A stretch of DNA of 64,000 nucleotides, taken from Nymphaea colorata (taxonomy: Eukaryota; Streptophyta; Magnoliopsida; Nymphaeales; Nymphaeaceae). The translations under genes were made by a program, and so were the position numbers. The stretch lies in contig NC_045147.1 of NCBI RefSeq assembly GCF_008831285.2, positions 6,416,334 through 6,480,333 of the forward strand, written 5' to 3'. Numbering within the stretch: the stretch's first letter is position 1; each line of letters opens with the position of its first letter. This document shows positions 10,439 to 23,900 of this stretch, piece after piece. The notes beneath the pieces are model-generated. The model was given only the letters and a program-made list of their open reading frames with translations, made no database searches and had not been told where the DNA came from.

Positions 10439-12785
10439 GTCACACTCCGACTTTTGACTCTCAATTTTTTTTCTTTCAAGAACTCGTCGAGATGTGATGA
10501 GACAACAATCAAAATAGAGCTATGAAAATCAACTAATAGTGAGACAAATAATTTATTTCTATATCAAAATAAGATGACACCCATGACAAAAATGTACCCA
10601 AAACAAAACATCGATATCTAAACAAAAACCAAACATCAATAAAACCAAATATGACATGTCAACATAATGATACACCCAAAATCTCCTAGTAGGGTGTGAC
10701 CTGAGCTATCCGATCAACCTGCTACCCCAAGTCTGTCAAAAGTTGAAAGAGATAAACAATAGAAGTTTAAGCCTTTGTCGTATGGTGATAAACCAAATAG
10801 ATCCCTAACCCTTTAAGGTAAAGGCTCAAATCTGAAGTCCATCAAACAAAGGAAACATAAGCACTAGAATATCATGATGCATATTGCATTCACATAAACA
10901 ATCACTACAGTCTCTTCCATACTCCACAATATGTAGAGATGACTCAACAACCACCATCAACACACTCATTATCCATATTCAATTCATACACATTTCACTT
11001 CATTCACATTCGATTCATTCACATTCATTTCATTTACATTCGATTCAGTGAATTGATAGCTCATGTGGGTACAAAACATAGGCACGGGCACACCACGAGT
11101 GACCTAAAATGGGAGACAACCTTTGTGGTGAACCAAAACAATACAGATCTGTATACGTTGCATTGGTGAAGCAATCTACCATGGAGGTGTGAATTCTAAG
11201 TGAGTTACTCGGCCTTCCCTAAGACACCCAGGTTGGGAAGGCAGGAGCCCAATACTCCAAGCACATCACACAATAATATCCTTGGTCCTTGCACTACTTG
11301 CACTATGAGCAGGCAAGACCAATGGTGAGGGCGAGATGTATCCCAAACATATCTATAACCCACTGGCCTCCAGTCAATTATGCTTCCTTTATTTATCATT
11401 ATTATAACATGTACATAATGGGCTTTGCTAGCACTCAAGGCTAGATTTCACTCGATGAGTGCAACCAGACCTCAAACCGCCTTTCTAAGAGGGTCACACA
11501 TTCAATCAATACCCTTGGTTAGCCAAACTACACTCTATGGGTACTTCTACCCATTAAGTCCATTCAATCAAATCATTGTCCAATGACAATGCAGACAAAA
11601 GTTTCATAATGATCACAATAATCAAATCATAACAATCCCTTTATATGAAAACTTAGCCGAGCCATAGGCAGTAATCTCGATTCGTGATCGGCTCATATCT
11701 ATCATAAGCAAATTTTATGTTAAGATGCTCACTAATGCACAATCATGGTTGAGGAGCTACTCGACTCGATACCCGCATAATCTATCCTAAGACGTTAAAA
11801 TTTCTAACATGCATATGCCATCGCGAAACATTTTTAAGACGATTAATCAACACAATCAATCAATTTCATACATACATTCATATGTCAAGAGGCATCTCAT
11901 ATCACATAGTCAAACAAAATACAATCATAGAGTCCAAAGATCCTGAAAACCTATGCTTGGGAAGACAATACACACTTCATCTTTGGCTCTAGGATGGGAT
12001 TTACCTGGAATGCTACCATACCAAACACCCTCTATCACTGAAAAAAGGGAAAGATGTATTCCTTAACCTATAATCCAACCCAAACAATGCCAATAGGGAA
12101 GGAAAATTAGGAAACAGAAGAAAATAGGAAACACAATGGTGTCAGTAGGTAGTCGGTTGAGCATTGAGGGTCTGTGAGAGAGTGAGTGAGCAGTAGGGTG
12201 TGTGCAGGTGAGAAGGAACATACGAGGGAATCATGAGGGGAGGCAGCAAGGGAGAGTGAGAATGTGCTTGAGGGAGGTTGTGTGTGCACGAGGGAGAGCA
12301 ATGAGAGTTCGATACTGAGGGGGTATGCACAAAGAGAGACTTTGTGCAAGGAGACTAGGAATGAGGGAGAGAAAGAGAGATAGGGCAAAGAAATGATGGT
12401 GAAAGGGTCATCAGCAATGAGAGTGGGGGATCAGGGGAAGCCAGTGGGATGGCTCTGTTGAGGGAGACACACGAGAGAGAGGAAGAGCAATCGAGAGAAT
12501 AGAGATGAGATAGAGGGCAAGAATGAGGGAGCAGATGAGAGAAACAATGAGAAATCAGGAGGAGAATGAGTTATCTCAGCACCGCCACCCTCTACCTCCA
12601 CCTCCTCTGCTTCTTCTTCTTCTGCAACTTCTTCTTCCGCCTCCTGTTACTCTATGCCAAACCTAGAACAACAAGAGAGGGAGAAAGGCCCCTTGACATC
12701 AAGTCTTTTCACGCAGGTGTAACACGGGTCTGGGTTTGGACACTAATCTAGACCCCTTCTACTCACAAAAGTGTTGCACATTACA
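10439..12785 (-). repeat. 5' LTR of the gypsy element
   Basis: This LTR is about 2.35 kb, bounded by TGTCACACTCC on the plus-strand left and GTGTTGCACATTACA on the right. Its last 1.45 kb is shared with the truncated 3' LTR at 3695-5292. It contains an ATTC-rich minisatellite near 10975-11050 and a purine-rich section at 12160-12560 (GAGAGA-type), which is the source of several spurious open frames. The flank at 12786 begins a FAR1-like fragment. Confidence 0.75.
10975..11050. repeat. TTCATTCACATTCGA minisatellite
   Basis: About five degenerate copies of a 12-16 base unit of the type TTCATTCACATTCGA occur in a row within the 5' LTR. The corresponding part of the 3' LTR is deleted, so copy-number change between LTRs cannot be judged. 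Confidence 0.6.
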
Positions 12786-14235
12786 TGGAAGCTGAACCTT
12801 TATTTGTTGAAGGTTCTAATGATGAGTACATCCTCATGTCATAATGTTTTGGTATAAAAATCACTTGTGGTTTATTGGGCCACCTTGTTACTGTACATTC
12901 AATAGGTAATTTCCATGGTTTCAAAAGTTGATTTCATGGTTTCACAATTGGAGTTGCAATAAAAGATTGTGGGCCTACTGACAATTGAGCATGGTTATGA
13001 AGATGAGAAAACATAGTGTCAACAAATGGATAGCCAACTAGTGATCTGGTTGTGCATTATTTGCATTGTTTGACTGCATTGCGATTACCAAATGTTCATT
13101 TGCATAAATAAATCGCTTTATTTCTTTGCATTATTATTGTATGAATATACATTAATTGATGCACTATTTGTACTACTTTGATAAATGACCAATAACAACT
13201 CACATTGAGAACCCATTTAATCTTAATTTATTTGCTTTTATATAAACTTTTTAATTGATTTTGAAATGTTAATTGTTGTGGTGGAATTGCAACATGTGTC
13301 CCATAAATTGTTCAAACATTGTTGGTCAACTTCAAACTGTGTCACTTTCATATGTATGTGCTCTTAGGAGACGTTTGGCAATATTTTTATGAACATTAAT
13401 ACAATGTTCCATGAATCTACTTCAAAGATTAAAACATATTCATAGAATGCTATAATAAAGTCTTCAATGAATCTATCATAATCTTCGAGATAGGTTTATG
13501 GAACATTATATTAGTGTTACTATTGCAAACTTAGATCATACATGATCACTACTCATCTATAGGGTAACCATATCATTTGCTAGCAATGATGAACTTGTAG
13601 CAGCATTGAAGTTGATTTATAACTTGTTAGAGGCTCTAATAATGAAGACAACATCAACATGAACAACATGCCTAAAACTAAGCTTTCACATGAAAATGTT
13701 TGGATAAACTATTTGATTGATGTACCTGAAAGTAGCATTGTCCATAGCAATAAAAACGGTGAATGTATTTTGGCCATTGTGAGAATGATGGGGGTGGAGG
13801 AATTAAACATGTTGTTGAACCTTGTATTCAAACAAAAGAAATGCAGTCATGAGTTCACCAAGGTAGAGACAGTCCGATAAATCAGCATAGGTTAGACAAT
13901 AAATTCAATTCATAAAATTGCTACAATGTATATGCTCTGCAACATGATTTCAGTGTTAGAATGTTTACTTAGGATAAAAATGAAAATGTTGTTGTCAAAA
14001 AGATATATGTTTGTTCCAATGAGTTTAGAAGAAGCCAACTAGAAATCCAGCATTACATAAGCGAGAACTCAAGATGCAGTTGCCAATTGATAATGGTGGA
14101 AAAGGCTTTTGAATGGGAAATATGGCATGCATACCTTCCATATGATCATAACAATGCTTTGTTATGTCAAATTATGTCTCATTTGGTAAGGTCACCACAT
14201 AAAGTGACATCTTTGCATACTAGAGTAAGTGAATA
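12786..14235 (+). pseudogene. FAR1/MULE-derived DNA-binding domain fragment
   Basis: The best-preserved part is 13918-14230. One frame gives NCYNVYALQHDFSVRMF, a stop, then KKIYVCSNEFRRSQ. After a frame change it gives WEIWHAYLPYDHNNALL and LVRSPHKVTSLHT. This follows the FAR1 domain pattern (FYN-YA--GFSVR, then VCS-EG-R, then W-V---EHNH-L, then LLRSHR) used by the FAR1/FHY3 transcription factors and their MULE transposase relatives. Upstream, 12787-12826 and 13612-13650 encode similar short stretches (EAEPLFVEGSNDEYI and a diverged second copy), suggesting an internal duplication before the domain. No transposase core (MULE) or SWIM zinc finger follows. Stops and indels are frequent. Identification rests on a short domain only. 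Confidence 0.5.
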
Positions 14236-17200
14236 GCAGATAATACTGGCATTGCATCGAGAAATACTTACTATTGTTTTGCAAAGTTAGAAGCTAGTTG
14301 CGAGAATGTTCCATGCACAATTATAACGACAAAAATGATTTGAACACAAAGAGAATAGAGACGAAGAAAGATGGTGAAATATGTGCCTTATTTAGTTGGT
14401 TGTAGAAAACATCAAGCAAGGAGTCATGTTTCCATACTATGATGCAATTAGATAAAGATAGATATGCCACAAATATGTTCTAGGAAGACTTGAGTTCATG
14501 ACTGGACTATGAATGCTTCCACAATGCCTATGTTTTTTACAAGACCATGAGATTATTACTCATAATTCACCATTTACGTAGTTGTTTATGTGTGAATTGA
14601 TGTAGTTTCTCAATACAAAATTAAAAAAAAAAAGTTTTCTCATTTTAATATGAAGTCAAACTGCACTAAAATTAATAAATTTTAACTGGGATCATAAGTA
14701 ATAAGTGCATGATTGAACTCAAGGAATGAACTATAGAGAGGAAAGATATTCAAAAAATTACACTTATATTAATTCAAACTAAATTGAAAAAGTTCACATA
14801 GTCAAAGAACTCAATAACTTTGTGCTAAAGAAGCAAAATTCAAATACTACTCCTGCATTTGCTCCAAGACACAGCTCCAATGTAAATGTTGCCGATAGAT
14901 CCCATGAACAGCTTAATAGTGTCCCATTGGAAAAACTCTTAGTGTGAACATGAAGAGAAAGCATGTTAGTGCAAAGCCTAGACATGAAGCACTTTGACTT
15001 AGCTCGACTAATAATTAGACAAAACATAATTCAAATGTCATGACACTTCACCAAAACCTAGACAAGGGATCAAGATATGGAATGGAAGCAATAGAAACAG
15101 TGACTAGGCCAAAAGAAACAAACAATCTAAACATGACCAAGTAGGACTTAACAACATGAATAGCAACAAAAGAAAATCCTAGAATACTTTGATATAAAAC
15201 TATGACACTAAATGACACCAAAATGGACAACAAGACATTACATGGCGGAGACGTGTCTTGTACACATATAGGACACAAACCCAACTTAGAAACACAAGGA
15301 AAATGAATAAATATTGCAACTATATGTAAAAGGATGACAATATCCATACAACATGCTATATAGAGTATTTGATCCAAATCTCCTAGAAAAATTATGTTGA
15401 CAAAAAAAAATTTAATGTTGAACACAACCTTTGACAAAATCTAAACTTCATAGAGGAAGAAAAATATGCAATGAATTGGAGAAATTTTGACAAAGTACAC
15501 ACAACTGTCACTTGAATGAGCCAAAAACCCTAATCAGGCACTATAAAATGTGCCGGCCAATCTAGATTGCACTTTACTGGATTCTGACCAACTTTGGTGA
15601 TGCTAAACCTGCACTAGAACATAACACAGTGAGAAACACTTTAAACTCAATAAATAAGAAAAATTAACGCACTAAAAACACTAACCTATGTAGGAAATTA
15701 AAACAATTGAGTTCTCAACTTAAACCATAGGAACAATTGACTAAAAAACTCAATCTGCTTTTGATTCAATCATGATCTAATTAGAGAGAAAAAATTTTGG
15801 ATTTGAAGGAAAAAAAACAACGTTGAAACCAAGAAACCAACAGTTTTCCCAAATTGACTTTTGAAAACCCTCGATGTGTAGTTTAGAAAATTTGATCCAA
15901 AGTCAAACTTTTCTTCATAAACTCTTAAAGACTGTTAAACTAAAGTTGAATAGTTTGCTCACACCCCAATTCACATAACTGAGGTACTAAAAAAGAAAGA
16001 AATTGAACAAGAATAAGAAAGTAAAAAGAAATTGAACAAGAATGAGAAAGTAATGCTTTGGAAATCATTAGATCTTATATGACTTGTGGCTAGCAAGGTT
16101 TTTGGAGAACCCTGATCAAAAGGAGAACCAAATTCAGTGATTCCAGATTGTAACATGACTTAAATTGATTTGACACCCAAATAAAGTAAATATCAAAGTA
16201 TGCAGAACCAAACCAACACACAAACAACATGGGTGTAGATAATAACAACTTGAGCATAACCATGGACACAACCAAGTTTTATCAATGCAATATTGTACAA
16301 AACCTATAGAAAACATAAAGAGAAAACAAAAAATAACAAAACACAATTTGCAGCACCTAGAAACCTGGTTTTATGACAGCCTCAAAAGTAGATCTAAACC
16401 CACAAACAACAATTAAAATGACCAATCAAGACTTTGAAGATGACACCAACTAACCCACTATCTATCTAAAATCAATTAACAAACAAGAAAGTATCAACTC
16501 TACCATTAAAAAAAAAGAATAAAGAAAGAACTGCCATACCTAAGAAAGAAAGATCCAGACAAATTAACGAGAAATTAGAAAATGACAAGTAAAACCTACA
16601 TAAAAGTCTCAACTCTTGACTCAACCACAACTCGAAACACATTCAAAAACATGTAAGAACATCAAAGGAAAGCACATAATAAAATGGACAATGGAGAAAT
16701 CTGCTTAACAAATGAAAACATGAAGTCACTTATAAAACCCTAAAATAGAAAATGATGAAAATAATATTTATAAAAACCAACACAAAACAGCGACAAAAAA
16801 CAAAAACCTAACGTAAAGCAATTGTACATGACCCTGTAGACCCTAAATGACATGAGATCTATAACAAACTAAGAGTTTCGCTAGAGAAAAATATCCCCAA
16901 TGTCCATGATCATTCCAACAGGAATGGCACAGTTGGATATGCAGTCGGTTCTCAGTCCTACGTACCAATTATAGTACACTAGGTCACTAATTTCTAGGGT
17001 TTATCAATTTTTTCACAAAAAACAAAGCAAAACCTGGAAGCCTATGCAAACAAATGATGCAAACAGCAAGGGAACACATTAACCTAACCTAGAAAAAGCA
17101 GGAAATGTGAAGAAATATGCAGAAACCAAATGTGCAAATGTATAATATGAAACCTAAATTATGACCCAATGCAATCTGAGAAATTACATAAGTTAAAGAA

Positions 17201-20200
17201 TTACCATCACTCGATCATGGTTGAAATAATTGCACCTTACATCTATACATCCACCTTTCTTGGCCACATTTAAGCACAAAAATTATCCTCTACCACAAAT
17301 ACTCCAATGCTCTACACTCTTGGGTGAACAAAGAAAGAAATAGAAGAAGAGGCCCCTTCTTCATGCTTGAGCAAAGAACGAGTGCTGATCACGGAACAAA
17401 ACGGCTTCAATGCATCATCGCCACTGCCAAGTTGCTCTACTCATCTTCCTCAGTGGGATTTCAAAATCTTATTTGCTTATATTTTCCAATACTACAAAAA
17501 TACCATTTAGAACTTGGGTGTTCCCAATACATGCATTCTTCATGTTTTTAGATCTCTATGTGATGAATTTGGAAGGCTAAGTTCGATCCTTGGGATGGAG
17601 ATTCACGTTAAGGATGGAATTTGGGGTGGAATTGAAGTTGACACCGTGAAAAAAAAAAATTGTTAATTTACCATGTGCAGCTTATTTTCAATATTTTTAC
17701 TTTATTTTGCCTATTTTAGCTGCATTTTCGCTCAATTTTAAGCACAAGCTCCTTCATGCATATTTCAACATAATCATGACAATTTAACAAATGAAAGACA
17801 ACAAACTTGAAAAAATGATAAGAAATAATGCATTTCATATGATATCAAATATCCCATACTTAAATGTCTCTAGGCCTCCAACAACTTTAAAGCTGTAAAA
17901 CAAAAACAAATAAATTAAAAACAAACTAAATGCAAAGAATCAAGAAAAATAAAACTAAAGACCTTATTGCAATTAAATTAAAAACAAACTAAATGCAAAT
18001 CATCTTAACTAGCCTATTCATTTTCGCATTTTATCATGGTTACATTTAACATGTTCAACTAGCCCTTTAAACACATAGGTTTTGTCCTAGTAAATGAGTG
18101 ACGACTCATGAGGGCTTTCAGAGATGAAACACAAAATAATCAATATCTAGTATGTGCAAACCTTTTTAGCAAGACCTTCATGCAATATAAAGAAACAACT
18201 TTTACTTAAGTTCATGCAATTGTATGTGATAAGATGTAGTAAAAATCCACAACCTCCACAGTAGTCAAAATTTCTCAAACCTCTTTAAAGTTTACAATAT
18301 TTACACTTCAATTTTAAGAAATCAAGTATGATCTATTTTTCCTCCAATTTATACACAATTTGTATACTTTTTTACTTTAAGTTCTAACTACAAATTCCTT
18401 TTTCTTTACCAACTCTTTTTTTCACTTAAACTACACTTCGGTTTCAACTACTGAGCAACCAAGTCACTTGCCAAGACTTTAGTGTGATGTATGGTCAGCC
18501 ATTCACAATCTTCTACTAGGTCCTGTAATACGCTTTGGGTTGGCATCTCCAAACCAGTGTATACACCCAAAATTTTCCGCCCTAACTTCATCCATTCCTC
18601 GGCCATCTACCCCCAATTGGGCTGTTCTAGAAACTAATTTGGAATAATTTTTTAACCATTTTGAATCATTTTCTTAACTGTTTTCCAGATATTTTGAAAG
18701 GATTTTAGCCCTTTATCTCAATCCTAAATTATCTTATCCTACCCTCTTTGAGTAACTCCAAACCTAGAGGACAACTCCTAAGGCAACTTACCATTTTGCT
18801 CTTTGTATCAATAGAATCTTAGAAACAAGCCAATTAGGAATAATTCAACCCAGTTAGCATTCTTTGATTCACCTTAAATAAAGGAATATCATTTATAAGT
18901 CACTAGTGATAAGCCCAACTCATTCAATGCAACCTAGTTCAATTGAGCTTGTAGGGCCTATTTCCTCAATAGTTTATTTTGAGCTCAATTTTACACCATG
19001 ATTTGTACCATACTTAGAGGCATAATCTAGTGTGTCTAATCTTAATTGCCTTGGATTAGAATTGTTTAATTATAGTTCAGAGTCAACTTGTTTGTTTCAT
19101 TAGGTCACTCCCACTTCCACTTAATCAATGGTTTAGTTAAATTATAGAGCTATTGGATGAAGGCAACTCGTCAAGTTCATCACATTCAGACAACCTAGCC
19201 TTAGTTATGTTTGAGTTCAAATAACTTGGATGCAGCTCACTTCAATTTCGCCAAAATTCCTAAGGATTATCCACTTCACTTACTTCACTATCTATAGATT
19301 TTGAGCTCATTTCAGCCATTATTCCATCAAAATTTTGTCATTCTTCAGCAAATTATAGACTAGGTGCTATTGATCTAGGTTTCTCAGCTCAACCAGTGAA
19401 AATTCTATCTAATATCCTTCGAAATGATGGTTCTCCCAATTTATCCCTCATTTTCTCATTTTCTCTTAGATTTTGATGCCCATAATTTTACAAAAATGAT
19501 TTTCAGAGCAAATCAAGATAAATCTTATATTCAGTCTCAATTAGACTTAGAGCAAGATGATGACCTACCTTGCACCAAATTTTGGTAGGCTAACTAGTAC
19601 AAAATTTTAGGAAATTGAGTAGGAAAAAGATGGTCATTCCACAAGTAGTCTTTAGGGGTAATTTTGTTCTTGCCTCATTCTAATGTTTATACAATCTATC
19701 ACTAAGTTGTTAACATATCTTAGGATTTCCATTAAATTTAGCAGACCCCACAACCGATCAGGCTTGAAGTCAACATGATTGGTCCAGACCTGGCTCAAAC
19801 CTGGGGCACACCCCCTAAACCCAATGTGAACCTACTTAGCCCCAGTCTGAACTCTATTGAGCCCATGAACCTAGTTTTTACCAGTCTGACTCTGCTTTGT
19901 TCGAACCTAAAGCACCTATGCTAGGTGACGAACTAAAAACCCAGTTTTAGCTAGTGCAACTGAAACTAGACACAAATTAACTATTTGGTTACATTGGTAC
20001 AAACCCACCTGATTCCAGTGGGACCAGCATAGGGGCAAACCCTATTTCATATCAAAATCCATGATATATAACACAATCTTTTCCAGATTGTAATCTTCAT
20101 TTCATACCTTAATCCAAAATACATATCCAAATCCTATATCTAGTATCCTTTTATCTGTGATTCATTATAATTTATCTGATCTGGATCCAATCCAATCTTT

Positions 20201-20635
20201 CCATTTGAGACCGAGTACCATGATGGATCTGCAACCCAATCCCTTTATTTAAGATCATGTATCATTTGTCTGATCTGGATCAATAATCCAACCCTTTTAT
20301 CCAGAACTCAATCAATTTATCTATAATCCAACAATCTTTTTCTCTATTGGTCCAATATCACTTGTCAGATCTGGGTTTGCAAAACAATACTTGAATACCA
20401 TCCAGTATAATTTTGGTATCTTGATCTTGACCAAAATGTAGATCCTTGACTATCAACCTGTTATCTATTTTGTATTTCGAATCCATATAGTGCTTCAGAC
20501 CTCAATCCAATATCAGATCTGGTGTCTGAATGCATAGGATTGTGCCACAGAGTCCCTTGTGAGCTCCACAGACCAGGTTTCTCAGCTTTTAGAATTGAGA
20601 TCCGACCTTTTCTTTTTCCTAGAGTGCCCATAATT
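14236..20635. other. AT-rich non-coding DNA with small duplications
   Basis: No convincing gene is visible in these 6.4 kb. The strand is A-rich to about 17.6 kb and mixed afterwards. The open frames at 14794-15437, 15971-16346 (-) and 17324-17551 (+) have biased composition and no domain. Small local duplications occur at about 15987-16050 (AAAGAAATTGAACAAGAAT twice) and 17911-18000 (AATTAAAAACAAACTAAATG twice). The section 20040-20460 is a degenerate low-complexity run of ATCCAAATC and GATCTGGATCC-type words. Long AT-rich tracts like this are typical of decayed LTR and leader sequence, but I could not pair any ends. Confidence 0.4.
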
Positions 20636-20638
20636 TCA

Positions 20639-20648
20639 CCTATAAAAT
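20639..20648 (+). promoter_or_regulatory. TATA-like site with pyrimidine-rich leader
   Basis: CTATAAAATA is followed within 60 bases by a C/T-rich tract (TCTCATTTCTCACTTCTC) and then a purine-rich stretch with AAGAGGAAGC. The arrangement resembles a plant promoter or the U3-R part of an LTR. No gene with a recognisable product follows. The open frames at 20661-21019 are translations of the pyrimidine tract. Confidence 0.35.
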
Positions 20649-20719
20649 ACTCCAAGGGGCTTGCTATCCATTTGGAGTCTCCCTGAAGTAAGCCCCCTCT
20701 CATTTCTCACTTCTCACTT

Positions 20720-23690
20720 CTCTATCTCTTTTTCTTTCTCTTTTAATCTCCCTTCTTGCTCATTCACTCTTGTTCATGGTATCTTGGAAAGTGTTGGTCC
20801 TCTATTTTACCTTGTCTTGGAGAAGGAAGAAAGAAGGAGAAATATCAAGAAAGGACAAATGAAGAGGAAGCTTCCTACAATTTCTTCTTTAGGTTCTACA
20901 AGGTTGTTCATCTTTACTTTAATTTTCCAGTCCTTGCTCTTCCTTTTCCAGCCTTAATTCATGATGCTTCCTTTTATAGGAGTGAGGGCCCTTCCTTTGC
21001 TTCATTTAGCTTCTACTGAATTTATTCCCTTCTCCACTTCCTCTTTGAGTATATTGTCCACTTCCAGAATCTAGTGGTTGGGTTGGTTCAACGTAGTTTT
21101 TAGAAGCCTTATTGAAGCCAACATGTTTTTATCATTCAGGATTGTGTTTGTTTTTATTCAAAAGCCAAAGTAGGGGCTAGTTTCATCTTTGAAATGGATG
21201 AAACTCCTTAAAAGGAAATATTAATCAAACACTTTCATATTTTTATCTATGCATACTGATTCATGAATGTTGATTTTTTTCTTTCAATTTAAGCGTGCAC
21301 ATATTTTATTTTTATGCATGACTGTTGTTTTAGGTTGGCATTTCATCAAATAATGTCATGGTAGGGTCATGAAACCATGCACCAATATGTAGAATTAGTT
21401 CCCAACTTTTTTTTCCCCTAGAATAAGCATCCTACAGAAAGCCAAAATCTTTATTCAAATTGTTGGAACCATATTCCTGCATCTAGGATGAATTTTTCAT
21501 TTTCATAAGAGTGTTGCATTCTAAATCATGACTAGTTTCATTCAAAACAATTTTATAGAAACCTAGTATGTTTTGGCCCCTTTGTTATCCATTTTATAGA
21601 AACTACTTTTCTATAACATGTATGTCACATAACTCGAATTGCAAAATTTATCCTAACTTCTTAGCATCACAAGTCAGGTTGAGTTTGCCAAACCCTCTAA
21701 AAGGGTCTTCATATGACGAGATGTTCCAAGCCAAATTTCGTCAATTTTGAAGTCGTCTTGGTCTCGGATAGTGTTAGACCATCCCACTCTATCCCAATAG
21801 GTTGACTTCCACCCTGAACCTAAAGCCCTAGTACATTAGGCTAACCCTAGCATGGTTGAGTTGAACAATAATCTAATTGACCTTGTCTAACCATAGAACA
21901 GGTCCCAAGTCCCACTTTCCTCCTTACTAGAGCTTTGTTCAACACATTTTGGCTCAAATTAATCCATTTGAGCTCAATGAAGCCCACTTCAGCCAAGAAA
22001 TGATAGGTTTTAGAAAAAATTGGACTCTTTGAGTAGTCTAGGAGTCTACTTTTTTTATTATGTCTAAAGCAAGTTAGGATGTAGAGTGTGGCACCCAATC
22101 CTTTTAAATTTAGAAACCTTATTCTGCCTGATGCTATATTAGGTAGGGCTTGCCCAATATAGCTCACAAACCCACTAGAGTCCAATCTATATTAAATATA
22201 CATCGATAGGACCCACAAACTTTAAAACCTTTAATCTAGACAAAAATAGCAATTGTGGGCTTCATAAATCTGAGTCCTTAAAGTCGGGGCATGAATAACT
22301 CTAGTAAGGTCTAAAACCTTAGTTTTCCTAAACCTGCAAAAAACAAATCTGCCAAAAATAGCCTCAACATACCCCATATACGTCATATTAACAAAAAACT
22401 TCCTAAAATAGACTAGGAGAAACCCCAAAACCAAACCTAGCAAAATTAGCCCATATAAGGCCCACAAACCTTTATCTAGTTAAACCTGCCATAAATATCT
22501 GAATGTTTCTCAACCTGCCAACTATAATTTCATAAACTGCAGCTCCTCAAAGCTATTAAAAGTAGCTATGCAAGACCCACCTATGACATTTTATCAGAAC
22601 TTCATTATTTGGGTTCAACCTAACCCTTTTGACTGAGTTCTCTGAAGCCTACCTGAGTTTGACTTGTTAGAGCCCACTAAACCCTAATCTTTGAACTTGT
22701 GTGAATTTAGATTCATAAAGAATAGTGGAACTCAATTCAAGCGAGAAATAGTCTCAATATAGCTTGAGAGTCTCAATTCCTAGAAGCTTGCCAAGTTTAG
22801 CCCCTACAGAGTTTATAAACATCGGAACTCAAAATATTGCTTGAATTACCTCTTCTGGAACATAAGGCACAAACTTCATGTTTTGAAAATAGCCTCAGTA
22901 GAGTTCTTAATTATAGAATGCACCAACAAAGTAAACCTAATCATCCTAAATTCCCAAAATCTAACTAATATAGAATACACTGATGAAGTAAACCCATTTC
23001 AACTAAAATTAGATCATGATGAAGTCAACCCCTAATCCAATCAAGCTCTACTTGGGTCATCTTCAAGTACTATCGAGCCTAGGTCCAACCCTAACTCAAA
23101 CCTAGCCCAAACCTAGCTCAGTAGATTCAGACCTGTTGGAGCCAATGTCAATCCAGTCTCAATTTGACTAATTTTAGATGTGGTTTAGTCTACCAAACCA
23201 AGCTTATTCCAACCAGTTTCAATTTGACTAGGCATGTTCAACTAAACCTGATCCACTCATACCAGTCGCGATTTTGACTTAGCCTATCAAGGCTCAGTCA
23301 ACTGAACCTAAATCAAGCCATTTAGCTCAATGAGACCCAATGGGGGATCCCCCTTCCTATTTCAAATCAAACCTAGATCTTCAATCTAGATCCAAATCTA
23401 ATGCAAGTTTCAATCTAGATCTATTAGATCCAAATCTTCATTCTAAATCCTGATATGGATCTTCAATCTGAACCTTTCATCTGACATTTGATCCAAATCT
23501 ATTTTTCAAATCCAAATCTTGATCAATCAAGGTATTATACTCAAAAACTGAAACTCCCATATGATGACACGGCTAATCCTTCCCATCTACAATAGGGTTA
23601 GCATCTATTTCAATATTGTTAAAATTGTAGCCACCCTAAGTCATGACCCACCTAGGGATTAAACCCTCCAAAAGTCACTAAAATGTCACT
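20720..23690. other. Non-coding DNA with C/A-rich degenerate runs
   Basis: No gene is recognised. The segment 22600-23340 is rich in words such as AACCTAGC, TTTGACTTAG and CCTAATC. The segment 23380-23530 repeats ATCTAGATCC and ATCCAAATC-type words, echoing 20040-20460. Both low-complexity blocks lie 170-190 bp upstream of a TATA-like site. Confidence 0.35.
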
Positions 23691-23695
23691 CCACA

Positions 23696-23705
23696 ACATT
23701 ATAAA
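23696..23705 (+). promoter_or_regulatory. TATA-like site
   Basis: ATTATAAATAGAG is a close match to the plant TATA consensus. A triplicated splice-site-like repeat and a TC-rich tract (24000-24035) follow it. No protein-coding gene can be supported downstream. Confidence 0.35.
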
Positions 23706-23734
23706 TAGAGCTCAGAGGTAGAGAACTCTTTATT

Positions 23735-23900
23735 TTGACTTAGCCGATTTTCATGTATCTCCATCTCTATCTTTTATTAGTCTTTTTCATTCTTCCTTTG
23801 TAGATCCTTTGACTTAGCCAATTTTCAGGTATGTCTCTCTATCACTTCTTAGTCATTTTCATTCTTTCTTTGTAGATTCTTTGACTTCCAAAAGAGGAGG
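23735..23900 (+). repeat. 72-74 bp repeat, three partial copies, with splice-like signals
   Basis: Copies are anchored by TTTGACTT at about 23735, 23809 and 23881. Copies 1 and 2 share GACTTAGCC-ATTTTCA. In copy 2 the segment is bracketed by CTTTGTAG on the left and CAG-GTATGT on the right, which look like 3' and 5' splice sites around a 25-base core. Copy 1 has lost the GT (ATG-TATC). Copy 3 keeps the acceptor but continues into a different sequence (CCAAAAGAGG). Confidence 0.6.

Larger units (their letters stand above)
3695..12785 (-). mobile_element. Degenerate Ty3/gypsy chromovirus (Tekay/Del-like)
   Basis: This is an old LTR retrotransposon read on the minus strand. Its order is 5' LTR (10439-12785), decayed primer site, gag, protease, RT, RNase H, integrase, chromodomain-like C-terminus, polypurine tract, then truncated 3' LTR (3695-5292). 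RNase H before integrase is the Ty3/gypsy order, and the chromodomain-like end places it among the chromoviruses. Every domain contains stops or frameshifts. The LTRs are strongly diverged, with a non-matching middle section. The 3' LTR has lost about the 900 bp corresponding to 10439-11337. A hAT-like MITE interrupts gag. It is certainly immobile on its own. Confidence 0.85.

Noticed and set aside
15048-15437. 129-codon hydrophobic open frame (-)
   Set aside because: Phe/Ile/Val-rich translation of A-rich DNA. It looks like membrane protein only because of base composition.
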